64,000 nt of DNA from Tetrahymena thermophila SB210 (GCF_000189635.1 NW_002476025.1:1-64000), one strand, 5' to 3'; shown: positions 11,587-25,664, numbered from the stretch's first letter. Notes: generated by a model from the sequence alone, not told the origin. Made by a program: numbers and translations.

Positions 11587-14500
11587 ATGTCAAACGACGA
11601 CACGGGCGTGCAAAATTTAGATGATTAGGATTCGAAGCGCTTTGGATATGGTATAGTTATTCATTTAAGCAATTTAAGAATCGTATGAAATCAGAAATTA
11701 TTCCTAATATTATTTCTCCTTTACTTATTGACATTTGTTTCAATCTGCAAATTAACTTAAATATATACTTTACTCAAAGATTTTCTTTTTAAGGACACAT
11801 TTGTTCATAAGGGAATATGTTATGTTTTAATTTGATTTTTGGAAGGTTATGATTAAAGATAAATATTTCTTTTGCATGTAGGGGAAAACATATTTTAGCA
11901 TAAAATAAATTCTGATTACGTTTTAATTATCATATTTCAAATTATATTAATATATAAATAGACTACTAATATGCTAATGTCTCAAAGGACAATAGGTCTT
12001 GCCAATTTTTTTACTATAATTAAAACAAGTTAAAGTATTAAAGTGAACCTAGAAAAATTACCACTGGTAGACCCGATGAGTGTCTACCTAACAATAATAT
12101 AAAGACTAACAAATACACTTGCTTAAATTTCTTTCCTAAAAACCTCTATTTATAGTTTAGCAAATTAGCAAATATTTATTTCTTGGTAAGCGATAAATTG
12201 TTTTAAAAATAATTTTTATAATTGAGATTGAGCTTAAGAATTTTATTTTGGTGAATTTCAAAACATTTTATTTGTAATGTTTAAAATAACTACAGATTAA
12301 AGACAATAAACAAACATATTTAAGCATATGGAGGGAGCAGATTTACTTTCCCTTTAATTTAATGTGAAAAAAAAAAAAATTATTAAACTTAATTACTGCT
12401 CCAAAAATTAAAAAAAAAAATATATAGACATTCACTTGATAATGTAATAATATACGAAAGGCTAATTTAATTGAAATATAAGAAATACAATAAAATAGAA
12501 TACGACATAAATAAACAATAAAAAATAGCTAGCAATAAATCAAACAATCAATAATTTATTCATTCAAGCTGTTATTAAGTTATAAGCAAATTAACTAACT
12601 AACTAAATAACTATTTATTCATTAATATAAAAAAATTAGTCTAATTTTTAAATTAATATAAAAAAATTAGTCTAATTTTTAAATACAAACCATTTAAAAA
12701 ATAACGAAATCAATAAAAATTTTTATTATTTCAAAAAATAAACATTTTTAATTGAATGTGTTTCATGAAATTACTTTAAAATTTACAGATATGCTGAATC
12801 TTAAAAATATGAAACTAAAATAAATGGAAAAGCCAATCTTGAAAATCCCGATAGTTTTTTAATAAAAAAAATATTTTACTTTTTACAAATATTTTTATTT
12901 TTTAAAAACTCATTTTTTTGAAATTCTAAATATTTTATAAAACAAATATTGTAGTTTATTGGTATTATGTAGTCTATTCCTTAAATTTCTATTTCGAATG
13001 CTATACCTGTCATTTTTCTTCCCTTAGCTGTCATAGTTGCAATCACTGGAGGAAAAGATTTATATGAGGATTATAAAAGAATGAAAAGTGACAGAACAGA
13101 GAACGACTAAAAAATTTAAATTTTTGATAATAAATCAAACAGTTTTAAAGAATTTACTTGGAAAGAAATACGACCTGGGCATATTGTCAAAGTAACTATT
13201 CAAATAACTAAAAACTTTGAGTTTAACTTTTCTTAATTTTACTTTTTTTAAATTATTTAGGTAATGAGGGACCATTATTTTCCTGCTGACGTAGTTTTAT
13301 TAATGACTTCAGATCCATAAGGTAACACAAATACACACTAATCATTTCTTTAAATTTAGCATTTTAGTAGTAGCTAATTCTTTTTTAAAATAATTTATCA
13401 TTGTCATCCATCCATCAGACATTTGATAGAAAATAAGGAAAGTTTATTTAGAGATTAATTTTGAAAATAGAAAAAAAAAAAAATCAAAATCTTTGCATTA
13501 AAACTTATATTAATTTATTGACAGTAGAACTTTAAATTTTTTGATATTGTTATTTAGTTAATCACATTCAATCCATTCAATACGAATTTACAATAAAATA
13601 AGAAAACAGAATGCTTTTAAAAATTTACTTTAAAAAATAATAAAGCAAAAAATGAAAAATTAATCAAATTTAATTATTTATTTATTTGTTTGTTTTCTTA
13701 TATAAAAGGGATTTGCTATATCGAGACAAAAAACCTAGATGGTGAAACAAATTTAGAAAGTAAACAAGCAGATCCTCGTATAAGAGATAAATGTATTAAA
13801 GATGAATCTAAATTAGGCTAAGAATGTGTGATTATACATTATGAAAGTCCTAACAAAAGAATCTATCGTTTTGATGGAAGTTTTGACACTAAAATGGGTG
13901 AAAATTATCAATTGAGTTACACAAATGTAGTTCTTCGTGGATGTTGCCTTAAAAACACTGAATATGCTATTGGAATGGCTGTTTACACAGGGTAAAAAAT
14001 ATTAAAATTTAATTCTCAATAACTAACTATAAAGTTGTTCACAATATGTTTTTAAAAATTCTTTTTATTTATAAAATAGACATTAATCTAAGATTATGTA
14101 TAATCTATATTAAGGAAGTGCTAAGAAAAGTACTCTAGAGCAACTTATAGGAAAGCTAATCATTTAAATTTTTTTGTTATAGTTAGTTGTTTGTATTATC
14201 TGCGCATCTATTTATATTGGATTTTATTCTTTGGTGGGCTACGAGCTAAGTTACTTAGTTATTAAGGCTTCATCTGATGTCTACGAAGAAGCTAATGCAA
14301 TCAACTTTTTTGTAAGACTTGGTAACTGGATACTCATTTTCACGTAAAAATAAATAAATAAATCATAATTTTATTTAATTTAATTCATTTCACTAAATGC
14401 ATTCTTTAAAAAATATAAAGGAATTTTGTCCCAATCAGTCTTATAGTGACATTAGAAACTGTTAAATTTATTCAAGGAATGTTTATGACAGCAGATGAAA

Positions 14501-17500
14501 AAATGGGAAACCCTACTGTATAAGCTTCTAATTTAAATGAATAATTAGGATAAATAAATTACATTTTTTCTGATAAAACTGGTACTTTAACTAAGAATGT
14601 TATGTAATTTAAGCAAATAGCTATTGGGGACACTCTTTATGGAGGAAACGAATAAAAATCTGAACAGCCTCTTACTGATGAAGAAATTATGTTCAATTAT
14701 CCTAAAGTAGAGAACGTTGATTTTAGAGATAGATCATTTTTAGATAAAGTTAAGGATGAGGAAGATCCTGAGCATGTGAAAATTCGGTAATCTATTAAAT
14801 TAATTTCTTAATTAAAAACAGATTAAACTTATGGAATTTATTTTAAGTTAAGTACTGAGTTAAAAATAAATAGATAGATGGATAGATTAATTAGTTTTTC
14901 ACTTCTTTTTGAGAGCAATCATATTTATAAATTAGTTTATCCATTTTTTTTTGTTTATTTAAAACGCAATTCAAAATCAATTTCTTAGTATAATTATATT
15001 TATTAAAAAATAATAGTCGAGTATTGTTTATGCTAGCCTCTTGCCATACTGTAACTTCGACAATAGATCATTAGTAAAACACTATCTATACAGCATCTTC
15101 CCCTGATGAATATGCAATTATTAACTTCACTAAATTTGCTGGTGTTGAATTTTTAAAAGTAGAGAAAGTAGATGGAAATACAAATATATTGATTAGGTTT
15201 AAGCAAAAAATATTTTCTTTGCAATTACTGCATGTATTTGAATTTGATTCGAATAGAAAGCGCTAGTCTGTTATTGTCAAAGACTAAGATGATAAATATT
15301 TCTTATTTTGTAAAGGAGCAGATTAAGTGATTACTATGAATCTCAGTGAAAATACAGACCCGATTATGCTCAGAAATTTGAATGAAAAATTAAAATACTT
15401 TGGTAGTCAAGGATTGCGTACCCTCATGCTTGCTGAAAGACAAATCGATAAGCAAGCATATGAAATATGGAGTGAAAAGTATTTAAAGGCACGTTCATAA
15501 GCAGAAAACAAAGACTTAGAAATCGAAAAGCTTTAGGATGAAATGGAAACTGATTTAGAAATTTTAGGAGCTACTGCTATAGAAGATAAATTGCAAGATG
15601 ATGTTTCAGATACTATTAAAGCATTGAAAGATTCTGGAATAAAAATTTGGGTATTAACTGGTGATAAAATAGAAACAGCAATAAACATTGCCTATTCTTG
15701 CAAATTACTTGATGATACTTTAGAAAAAGCAATTATTGATGTCGAGGAAGAAAATGAAGTTAACAAATTCCTCTAGGATACTCTTTAAAACCTATTAGAT
15801 GCTGAAGCAACATATATTTAATAATAAAAATAAAATAAAAAAGCAATAGATGAAGATGCTTTGAAAAACCATGCACTTATTATATCAGGTTTTGCTCTAA
15901 ATCATATTTCGAAGACAGAAATAAAAACACTTGTAATTTATTTATTCATTAAAACAAAAAAATTTAAATTAATTTTATTTTTTTGTAAAAAGATTATGCA
16001 AATTGTTAAATATTGCAAGTGTATTATCTGCTGCAGAGTATCCCCAAAATAAAAATAAGAAGTTGTTACTACAGTTCGTGAAATGGTAAATTTAACTAAT
16101 TGCATCCTTTACTAATTTAATTCTTTTAGTTATGAAAATATTTATCAAAAAAATTAGTTATTGATAGATTTTTAATTCTATTAGAAAGTTATATTTTAAT
16201 AATTTGATAGTTAAAAATCAAAAAGCTAATATAATTTGTCTTAAATATAATAATAGGAAAAGAATGCAACAACACTCGCTATTGGTGATGGAGCTAATGA
16301 TGTAAATATGATTACAGCAGCTCATGTAGGAATTGGTATAAAAGGTGTAGAAGGTTAGTAAGCTGCAAGAGCTAGTGATTATTCTATTAATTAATTTAAG
16401 GAATTAAGAAGGTTGCTATTCTATCATGGTAGAGAATGTTATCGTAGAAATTCAAATTTAGTACTATATAACTTTTACAAGAATGTCTTGCTTGTGCTTC
16501 CTCAATTTTGGTAATTTAATTTAAATACTTTTAATAATCATATTTTTATCGTTTTTAAATACAAAATTAATTAGGTATGGTTGGACTAATTGGTTTAGTG
16601 GCTAAACACTATATAACTCCTTCATCTATTAACTTTTTAACATCTTCTTTGCATCACTTCCTATTATGGTTTATGCAATATGGGATGAAGAATATTCCGA
16701 TGTAGTGCTCGTGAAAAATGAGAAAAAGAATTACTACGAATAAGGAATAAAAAGTAATTTTTTTATTTATTTACTTATATTTTAAATAATAAAATTAAAA
16801 TATTTAAACTCTAGATAAGCTTTTCAACCAAAGAGAATTCTGGAAATGGAATCTGATAGCTTCAGTACAAGCTGGATTGATTGTCATATGTTCACTTTTC
16901 CCATTAGAGCTGAATTTTGTTACATAAAATGGATAGACTTAGTGGTTTTGGGCTACTGGTACTATGGTTTTTGGTTTAGTTGTAGTTATTTCAAACTTAA
17001 AAATCCTAATTATGTCAACAGATCACTCTTTGGGTTCTTTAATGATCTTAGCTTTATCTATGCTTCTTTATTTGATTACTTGGGTAATCGTGAGCAATTT
17101 GAATTCCACAGAAATTTATAGAACTCTTGGATAGTAAAATAATTTTAAACATCAAAATAACATATAAATAAATAAATTAATTAATTAAATTAGAATGTTC
17201 TAAACTCCTAATTTCCACCTTGGTAATATACTATGCATAATTGTTACATCATTCTTTGATTGGGCTTTTTGTTTGTACAAAAGTAAGCTTAGTTCATTTT
17301 TTAACTTTGTGAAATAAATTATTTTTTTAAACAGAATGGACTTATGAGTTTGATGAAAAGTAGCAAGTAACTAAGATTGATAAGACACCAAAATAAGTTA
17401 AAACAAATAGTACCTTCCCAATTAAAATGCGTACTTTTAATACAGATGTACCTAAAAAATAAAATGGTTTTGTCAAAGATCAAACTAAAGCAAATTATGC

Positions 17501-17612
17501 AACATAAGAAATGAAAAGAACTTATTATCAAGATGTCAATACTGGTTATGCTTTTAATTAGATAGATAGACACTAATATGTCTAAAAATAGAAAGAGTAG
17601 CAAATGTTTTGA
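11587..17612 (+). CDS. P4-type ATPase (aminophospholipid flippase catalytic subunit)
   Basis: About 14 exons give roughly 1180 residues. P4-ATPases move phospholipids from the outer to the cytosolic leaflet. Clear exons: about 12040-12185, 12955-13191, 13261-13321, 13709-13991, 14080-14343, 14421-14786, 15017-15932, 15993-16085, 16257-16510, 16575-16753, 16815-17133, 17194-17282, 17335-17612. Motifs in order: [18 protein letters not shown] before TM1; actuator DGETN (13738-13752); P4-type PISL in TM4 (14431-14442); phosphorylation site DKTGTLT (14572-14592); nucleotide-binding KGAD (15312-15323); [17 protein letters not shown]; hinge GDGANDVNM (16284 on). The C-terminal half has the expected membrane helices and a Gln/Lys-rich tail. 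The first exon (from ATG 11587) and its junction to the 12040 exon are uncertain, because the phases do not match directly and a small exon may be missing. Most other junctions keep frame. Confidence 0.93.
12621..12682. repeat. Two tandem copies of a 31-base unit, each with a 19-base palindrome
   Basis: Within the long second flippase intron, 12621-12651 is repeated exactly at 12652-12682. Each copy contains AAAAATTAG-T-CTAATTTTT, a perfect inverted repeat with a one-base loop. It looks like a recent local duplication. Confidence 0.9.
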
Positions 17613-19364
17613 GAATTAAGTAATAATCCTTTTATTTTCTAAATTACTTATCCTGAAAGCTATTAGTAAAACAAAATTTGGACATTATTTAAATATGATG
17701 GTTTTGCTGAATTTTATTTATTAAGTAGAATTTTTACTTACTCTAAAATATTTAATTTGAAAAAAATATACATGAATTGAATTGCTTATCTAACATACTA
17801 ACTTTCTCAAAATCTTATAATCTTTATCTTTAAATTATTAAAAATAAAAAAGATGCTTTGTAACTTTTTAAGCATCTTAAAATTGGTTATTTATTGATCT
17901 ATTTTAGCCAAGAGTTATATATATATATATACAAATACAAATTCACACACATACAAATAATATATATATATATATACAATGTATAACTTTAATTGAATAT
18001 AGTATTAGCTTTTATATTCATCACAAACAATTGTCTTGTATTAAATATATTAATTTATAACTTTTCTAACTCATTATTTAAGATAGTCTATAAAATATAT
18101 CAAAATATCTATTAAGAAATTTAATTTAGTCCTTAAATGAAAGAATTTTTTTATATTTTAATTCATCTTTTAAATTACAATTATTCTGAAATTTTTAATT
18201 ATTTATATTACTTATTAAAGGATTTTACTAAATTTAAATTTTATATGCGAAATCAAGAAACTTATTATCATCTTTCATAGGACTATTGTATGCCATTAAG
18301 TTTATCTTGATTTTAACTTACAATAGAATTATTTTTTATATATGAATGAGTCCATTATTGAAATATAAAATATTTAAAATTTTAAAATTACATGTAATTT
18401 GTAAGTTAAGTAAATGCCTAATTTCACCTATTAGAGTTATGTTTTAAAGATAAAAATCTAGAACTATTTTCAGAAATACGAAAATTGATAATTAATAATT
18501 TTAGTTTTTTTGTAATTTAAATTTAGAAAAATGTTGATATCAAAAAATTTCTTAAACTTAAAAATTTTAAAAATACCTTAGAAGGTACAATTGAAACAAT
18601 ACTAAATTGTAATCATTTAAATTTTTAAACATTTAGGCAGTAAAATTTAACGTTTTGATAAATAATATTAAAAAAGAAAGTCATTTTAATAATATTTTAA
18701 TAAATAATATATAAAAAAGCAAAAAATACAAATACAAATTCATCTAAAGAAATATTTTAGCATAATTAGGAAAATTATTTCTAGCAAATATTTGAAAGAC
18801 ATTTATCTTTTGTAAAATTATAAATGTAAATATAAAAATATTATTCTATAACATCAATTTATCTAAGTAGATTTTTATAAATTACTTTGTTAATTATTGA
18901 AAATTAAAAAAAATCTTGTGCCTAAATCTTAAAATTATCTTTATGCAAAATTGATTAATTCAAATTATTTCAATATTTTAAAAATCTTATTATTAAAACA
19001 ACTTTTTTTGTTTCTGTTTGTATTTTAAATATTTGGATATAATTAAAATTTAATTGAATGGTTCTCCGAATCTCTACTTAAGTAAATAGTTTATTAAAAT
19101 AATAATTTAATGGATAAAAATAAAGTAATTTATTATAAGCAAATACTAAAATACAGTTTAAATGCTGGAAAAAACTAAATTTTGTTTTTCAAGAGAAATC
19201 CTACAAAAATTATCTAAAATTTATCTATCTTACAAATAATTTTTATCAATCACTGATTAAAAAATACATAATTAACTAATAGATTGCTTAATAATTTAAT
19301 TAAAAACAGTAAAAACTTTTAAATAAATCTCTCTTGTATACTGATAAGAAAGGGAGGACAATTA
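17613..19364. other. Intergenic, no gene seen
   Basis: About 1.75 kb of AT-rich DNA between two genes on the same strand. Apart from the AT dinucleotide runs annotated separately I see nothing. Confidence 0.5.
17916..17976. repeat. Paired (AT)n tracts
   Basis: Two runs of alternating TA, each about 16-18 bases, flank a short A/C-rich spacer just downstream of the flippase stop codon. The runs are self-complementary and could pair in the 3' UTR, but this is ordinary simple sequence in such a genome. Confidence 0.7.
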
Positions 19365-22300
19365 ATGAAGATTTAAATATCTCCATAAAAAAATATGGAT
19401 AAAAAAACCCTCTTCTCTTATAATGAAACAAATTAGCAGCAATAAATTCCTGTTCGAAACTAAATACATTTTTCTTAGAACCGTGCTAATGGTTCTGTTT
19501 AAAACAATACTACAAATATGTTATAAGGGAACCAAAAAAGCGATTAAATTAATGCTTAGAACGCTATAAACCATTCTCATAATTAAGGATAAGCAGGTTA
19601 GAAGGGTACAAATATTCCAAACAATGTAAATAGCAATGCTAACAATAATTAAAATGCAGCAGCTAATAATGATGAAAATATAAACAACATTGATGTAAAA
19701 GTACATCCTGAATTGCAGCTTAGTTAACAAGATTTTGAAAAGAAATTCATAAAGACAGCTGACAAATGTTTAAATAAATGTGATTTCTATGAGACTTGGA
19801 AATATGAAATGAATGGAGAAATTTATATTGTAAAAAAATACTTAAAATTAGATGATATGAAATGGAAAAAGCTTGTTAATTCTTATAATCTTTAATACCA
19901 TTTAGCATGTAGTAACTCTTTATTTTTAAAGCCTTTCAAACTAGTAGCGTTTTCTCTCGCGACTGTAACTTCTGCCCATCACAACAGGTTAAGTCATACT
20001 AATGTTCATCATGTAGCTAATAGCCATTTGAATTAATAAAATACTCAAAGTCAATATGCTTAATATTAACAATAATAAATTAGAAGATGGCACCTATATG
20101 TAATATATCCCTTTAGCATAGAAAGTATAACTCTTGATAAAATATACTAATCACAAACAGCCTCAGTATCTGATACTGATTTAATTTGCTTGGCTATTTA
20201 GCTTTTTAAAATTGGACAGCTTTGTGCTGAGAAGAATTTTCCTCTTATAAACTGGAAATTTAGCAATTTACTTGTTGAACTAAAATCTTCTTCTATTTAA
20301 ATATTCTAACCAAATTATTAGTAGCCAGTTCAAACTCTCTCTACATAAATGATTAAAACTTAAAGACTGCAGACTGAAACAAATCAAATATCATCATAAA
20401 AGCCAAGTCTTAAATTAGTTGAGTATTCCTTAAAAATCATGGATTTATATGATTATTTTGGAATAGAGAATCGTGATTCTAATGATTTGTTGCTACCTCC
20501 TGAGTTAAGATAAGATCAACGTAAATCTTCTGCAACTGTTCACTTTGAAGATTTTCATGGATCATTAGAATAATCAAGTATTTACATGACAGGAATGATC
20601 TTGGCGTAACTTCTAATAAAAAATTTTGAGGAATCAAGAAAAGCTGATGATTCCATACTATATAAGAAAAGTAATAAACTTATAGCAACTCCTCAGTAGC
20701 CTTAATCAGCCAGTATAAACAAATCAGTTTTACAAAAAAAAGCTATAAATAATAACAGTATTTAATAAAGTGTAGATGAAACAAAAAAAAAGAATACATT
20801 AAATTCTTCATCTTTAACACAAAGCAATGATTTTAGCTAATTGTAAAATATATAAAATACAATAGATTTGATAATTGAAACACAATCATAAGTTAATCCT
20901 TTAATCCATGCACTAGCGATGATTGTTAAATTTACAATTACACCAAACCCTAAAGAAAGATACTCCTTTTCTTCTGTGCTGGATGTAATTAGAGATCTTT
21001 TTGGAGAAATTATTGACTAACCTAATTCAGATTAGTCTTAGTATAAAGTAAGCAGTTTATTTTGTTGATATTTTTCTAATATTTTGCTAATTTAGGGAGA
21101 TCTTTTTAGTTTCCTCATAATTTGATAAATTTATAGAGAAAATAATTCTTTAACATATTACATTTCTATTTTATTTTTCTTAAGTTTAATATTTATTTTT
21201 AATTTACAGAAATTTGAAAAAAATATAATTATGCTTTTAGAGTTCACCAACACTTTATTAGAATAACAAGATTATGAAAGTGCTTCAAATTTGATGAATA
21301 GAGCTAAAAAAATTTTAATTTTAAAATCCAAAAAATATTAGCTTTCACCTATTGTGAGTAAGAAGCTCTTTAACTATTTCTAAAAATTATATAATAGTAA
21401 TTTAAAATTTGATAAAATTATAGACGCCTATTATTTTTTCTCTACAAGTAATTTGCTTATGCTTTAAGGAAGATTAGCTCATGCTGTTAGAAACTATTTA
21501 GATGGGCTCAGAGAAATTTAGCAAATTCAAATACAGTATGAAGAGTATTAAGATGACCTGTACTATAAACTTCGTAAAAATATAATCTTATAAAATATTT
21601 ATTATTTTTATTAGAATAATTTTAAATTTTATTTATAAAGATGCATAAATACTTCTATAATTGGGAATCTGCTCCTTCAAATTAAATTAATACTACAAAT
21701 CTAGATTTTACATTGAAGAATGCATAATAATCCTAAAAAATTAGGAAAAATATTACAAATAACCACATATAAAAAACTCTTTGAGGTGTAAATATTTTGA
21801 GATGAGTAAATACTTACTTATTTAACTTGGAAATTTTACTTTAAGAATTCTTATTAATTTTATCAATCTAAAAAATTCAAATTGTTTTAACAGATGCATT
21901 TGCTTTAATGTGGAGAGCATAAATAGAAAGAATAATAGGAGTTAACAATGACACTGATTATAAAAAATTAGAAGATTTTTCAAGTAATAAAAAATCAGAC
22001 TTTAGAGTTTCTGATACAGATATTCAAAGTGAAAAAAAAATCAACGAATCTATAAAAGATTAGAAATAAGAGCCGATTGAATTATTAACTATAAAAGAAG
22101 CTTTAAAATATGTACCCAAAGGTACCAGATCATGTAAAGTTTAAAATTAAAGTTAACTTAAAAAATTTTAAATTTGTTGTTTAATAAATTAGATGCTAAA
22201 ATAGTGCTCGTTAAAGCAAAAATATTAAGTTCCAAAGGGTTCACAGAAAAAGCTCTTAAATATGTCAACAAATAGCAGGAATAGCTTGAAAGTTAAAATT

Positions 22301-22964
22301 AAAATAAAGTCACTGACTTACTTAGTAATATTTATATACTTTTCAAAAAAATAATAATTACTAATTATATCATAGTAATGGAGTGCAACTATATCAAAGG
22401 GATCATTTACTTCTAAAAAGAAAATATTCCAGAATCCATTAAACATTTTTAGTTAGCCCAGCAAATTTATGAATAAAGAGGTGAAGCAAATCACCCAGAT
22501 TGTAAAATTCTTAAATTTAGCATAAACCATATTGAATAAAATTTTTGATATAGGTTCAGCAATATATTAAAAGCTTGCTAAATGCTACGCTAGATTAGGT
22601 AAAATTTCTCAGGCATCGTCACTTCATGAAAGAGCTATGCTGTTAAATGATCTTAACTTAGCCGAAGCTAGTTTTTAAGATTCAAGATTCCTAAAGTAAT
22701 CAACAGAGGAACCTGAATGTAAATTATTACATTATTAATTAAATAACATGGAATAAATTTATTTTACATAAAACAGGTTTGCTTACTTATAACTATTGCC
22801 TTCATTTGAAGGAATAAGGATTGTTTAAGTAATCAAAAGAATTTACTCATGAACTTATGTAAAACTACAAATATTTTTTATCACCTGCACCTGAATTTGT
22901 AAACAAATTATTGGATTATCACTACACAAATTTGAATCTAAAAATAAAGATAACAAAAAGTTGA
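19365..22964 (+). CDS. Degenerate protein-kinase domain fused to TPR-like repeats
   Basis: Seven exons (19365-21047, 21210-21573, 21641-21787, 21894-22133, 22193-22501, 22554-22718, 22777-22964) join in phase to about 1031 residues. A later in-frame ATG at 19395 is also possible. After an Asn/Gln-rich leader of about 110 residues, a kinase-like fold follows: EIYIVKKYLKLDD resembles strand beta-3 with its Lys; RWHLYVIYPF resembles the hinge; FPLINWKFSNLLVEL sits where the HRDxxxxN loop belongs but lacks HRD; no DFG is visible; SSIYMTGMILAQLLI resembles helix F; NPKERYSFSSVLDVI resembles the final Arg-containing helix. Catalysis therefore looks lost. Exons 2-7 encode helical pairs such as SIKHFQLAQQIYEQRGE and SLHERAMLLNDLNLAEA, typical of TPRs. 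A pseudokinase scaffold is inferred; the kinase link is by motif order only. Confidence 0.78.
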
Positions 22965-23399
22965 TTGGATTGATTTATATAGGAATTCATGAGTAATAAT
23001 AACTAAACTAATTTTTCTTATTATATAAATTATAATATTATTTTTGAAGAATAAAGTAACAAATTTTAAGTTTTTTAATTTATAATTAATTATTAATTAA
23101 TTTTGTATATTAAATTATTTATAAGTAATCACTTAATAGTCTATTCATATATTTTTATATGTTGCAGAATTACATTAGTAAATATCTTAAGTGACTTACT
23201 TACTTACTTTCATACTAGTTTTTATTAATTGATATATAATTTTATTTAAAAATATTATAAATCTAAGCTTAACAATTATTTGATTTGATTGATCAGTAAA
23301 AAAATTATTATTGAATTTATTTTTCTAAAATTCATTTAAAAATTTATAGCAAAAAATTAAAAGATTTTGAAATTTCCAAATCAGTCTTTCTTTATTTGG
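22965..23399. other. Short intergenic spacer
   Basis: A 435-base AT-rich gap between two co-oriented genes. It must contain the 3' end of the pseudokinase gene and the promoter of the next; no specific element is visible. Confidence 0.5.
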
Positions 23400-25664
23400 A
23401 TGAGATCTAATAAAATTGACACAATTTAACCTGAAACTACTTCAAAAAGTTTCATAAAAGAAGATATATAAAACTAAAATTTAGAAGAATCAAATTCTTG
23501 TTTCAAATCCAGAGGGTATCAAACAATTAGTCATAAATTATAATGCAGCGCATTTGTGCTTTATACCATAGTTTCGATAGGAATTTTTATAAGTAGAATA
23601 GTAAAAAACATTTTTCAAAATTAAATATGTAAAATTAATTTAAGAAATTCTTTTAAAGTTCTAAATATCAATAGATTCAGATTAGTTAGACCAATATGGA
23701 TAAAACTACTAAGTAAAGTATAGACTGATAGATTTTTAATAGATGACTAATTAATTTTTTAAAAACTTTGACTACTAATTTGGATAGACAAAACATGCAT
23801 TAGATGTAATTAATGATATCTACAACATTGCTGAAATTAGTAATTATTTAAATTAATTATTACATTAAGTTTATTTAATACTAAATATATTTTTAAGGAT
23901 TTAATGATTATGACTTTTCTACCTTCAGCCGTTGCCATATAAATAATGTAACTCTTTGCATAAGCTAAAATAAAGATGAAGAAATTACCTATAAGCTTAG
24001 AGCTGATAGTTTTTATTAAATATATTACTTTTTTACAAGTTCAATTTATTTAACAAATAATGCTGATGAATCAGCAATATCACCATCTTAGCAAGTAGTT
24101 TTAAAAATTAACTTATTAATACATGATTTTGGACTAATATATATATTTTAAATACAAATCAGGCTATAGTTACCAAAACATCAATGTTCGAAAGCTTCTA
24201 CTTTAACGCTTTTTAACACTTCTACTTTACTAATAATCTTCATCACAAAATGTTCATTGTATTTCCAAACGACAAAGTAGCAAGAATTTTTCCAGTTTAA
24301 TACGATTCAATTTAACCTATTTCTACAAATGACTATACGATGATGAGAAGTGTTATGACTGGTAAAAAATATTATCATTCTATATTAGAAGTTATATAAA
24401 AAAATATCAAAAGGTACCTAGCCTAATACTTATTGGAAATTGGATCAAAATTCACCTACATATTAATATTTTAGCAATCTTTCAGATGTAGTAAATACAG
24501 ATTAAGATATTCTAAGAATAAGAAGAGTTATTAAAAGAAATTCAGATAATTCTATGATAGGTGTAGTGAGCGTAGACATTTTTACTTCTCATATTAATAA
24601 CACAATGAGCCAAGTAAGTTTTATTTATTTAAAAAGTAATTTATAAAATAATAATAAATTATGTTTAGCTATTAAATAGTAATTACCAAACATATTTAAT
24701 CAGCAATTAAGGCGATATAATATAGACAAATATAGAAAACTTTACTGATGATAATATTTTCACTAGTTTGTAAGGTAGAATTAATATTTTATAAATTATT
24801 TTTTTAAAATGATTCTTAAAATTAAAAGTTTATTTGATAAATTTATCAAAAAACACCAAATAATAAAATGTGTTTAAATTATTTTCTTAAAAATTAACTA
24901 AATTATTTTCAAATATTAAATTAATATCTTTTAAATTTATTATTTAAGGATGCTATTGTGAGTAAGTTGTTTAAAAATTTAAGAGTCTAAAAATACATAT
25001 TCCTAGCAACTATGAATGCTAATAACCTTAAATACCTTATTCTATACAAGACTGTATGTATTTTAATATGAAAGAAATGTGGTAATCAGATGGTTAATAC
25101 TTGTTTTTTTTAATAACTATCAGCAATAATTACCAAAGTAATAAAAGTGATTAGCTGATATATACAATTATTTATGTTTATATCAGTTTGTTTATAGTAT
25201 TGTTTGCTGCTATAATTTATATAACTAGAACATATATTTTAGAGTTTACAAGCGATATTACCAATCCTATCAAATAAGTTTCTTTTAAAATACAAAGAAT
25301 TATGCACAATATATTTAATCCAAAGCAATTCAGTAAGATTAGAACAGATGAAATAGTTATAAGAGAAAAAACAGAAATAAGAAAGTTGGCTAACAAATTT
25401 AGTAAAACATTCTATAAATTAAACGAAAAGAATCTCTTCTAAACTACTATAGTGAGCTCTATAGATAAATCATATTAAAAATCCAAAGAAATTAGTGATA
25501 AACCTTAAAAGGATACTATAGTTGATGAAGTTAGAAATATAGTACAGTCATTCTTGGATGATTAATAATAAGTCCACAATGAATAAACTTAGGAGAGAAA
25601 CAATAAATATGCCAGATCAAATAAAAGTAAAAACAATATAGATTCATCCTTAATAAGAGACTGA
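23400..25664 (+). CDS. Two-pass membrane protein with Cache-like extracellular domain
   Basis: Seven exons (23400-23592, 23645-23839, 23898-24094, 24163-24361, 24414-24613, 24669-24774, 24949-25664) join in phase to 601 residues. A cytosolic N-terminus of about 48 residues precedes TM1 (CSAFVLYTIVSIGIFI). A roughly 350-residue extracellular region follows, then TM2 (YISLFIVLFAAIIYI) and a charged cytosolic tail of about 150 residues. The segment after TM2 includes FTSDITNPIKQ, as in HAMP-type linkers. The extracellular part has Cache-like wording, for example YFTNNLHHKMFIVFP, MIGVVSVDIFTS and YLISNQGDII. Cache sensors bind small ligands; here no recognisable output domain is attached. Function in ligand sensing is inferred from architecture, and a ciliate-specific surface protein is an alternative. 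Confidence 0.75.

Noticed and set aside
12785..13018. Long frame in the flippase intron reading as a hydrophobic protein ([14 protein letters not shown]...)
   Set aside because: It has an in-frame TGA, matches no flippase segment, and the true exons (12040-12185 and 12955 on) join cleanly around it.
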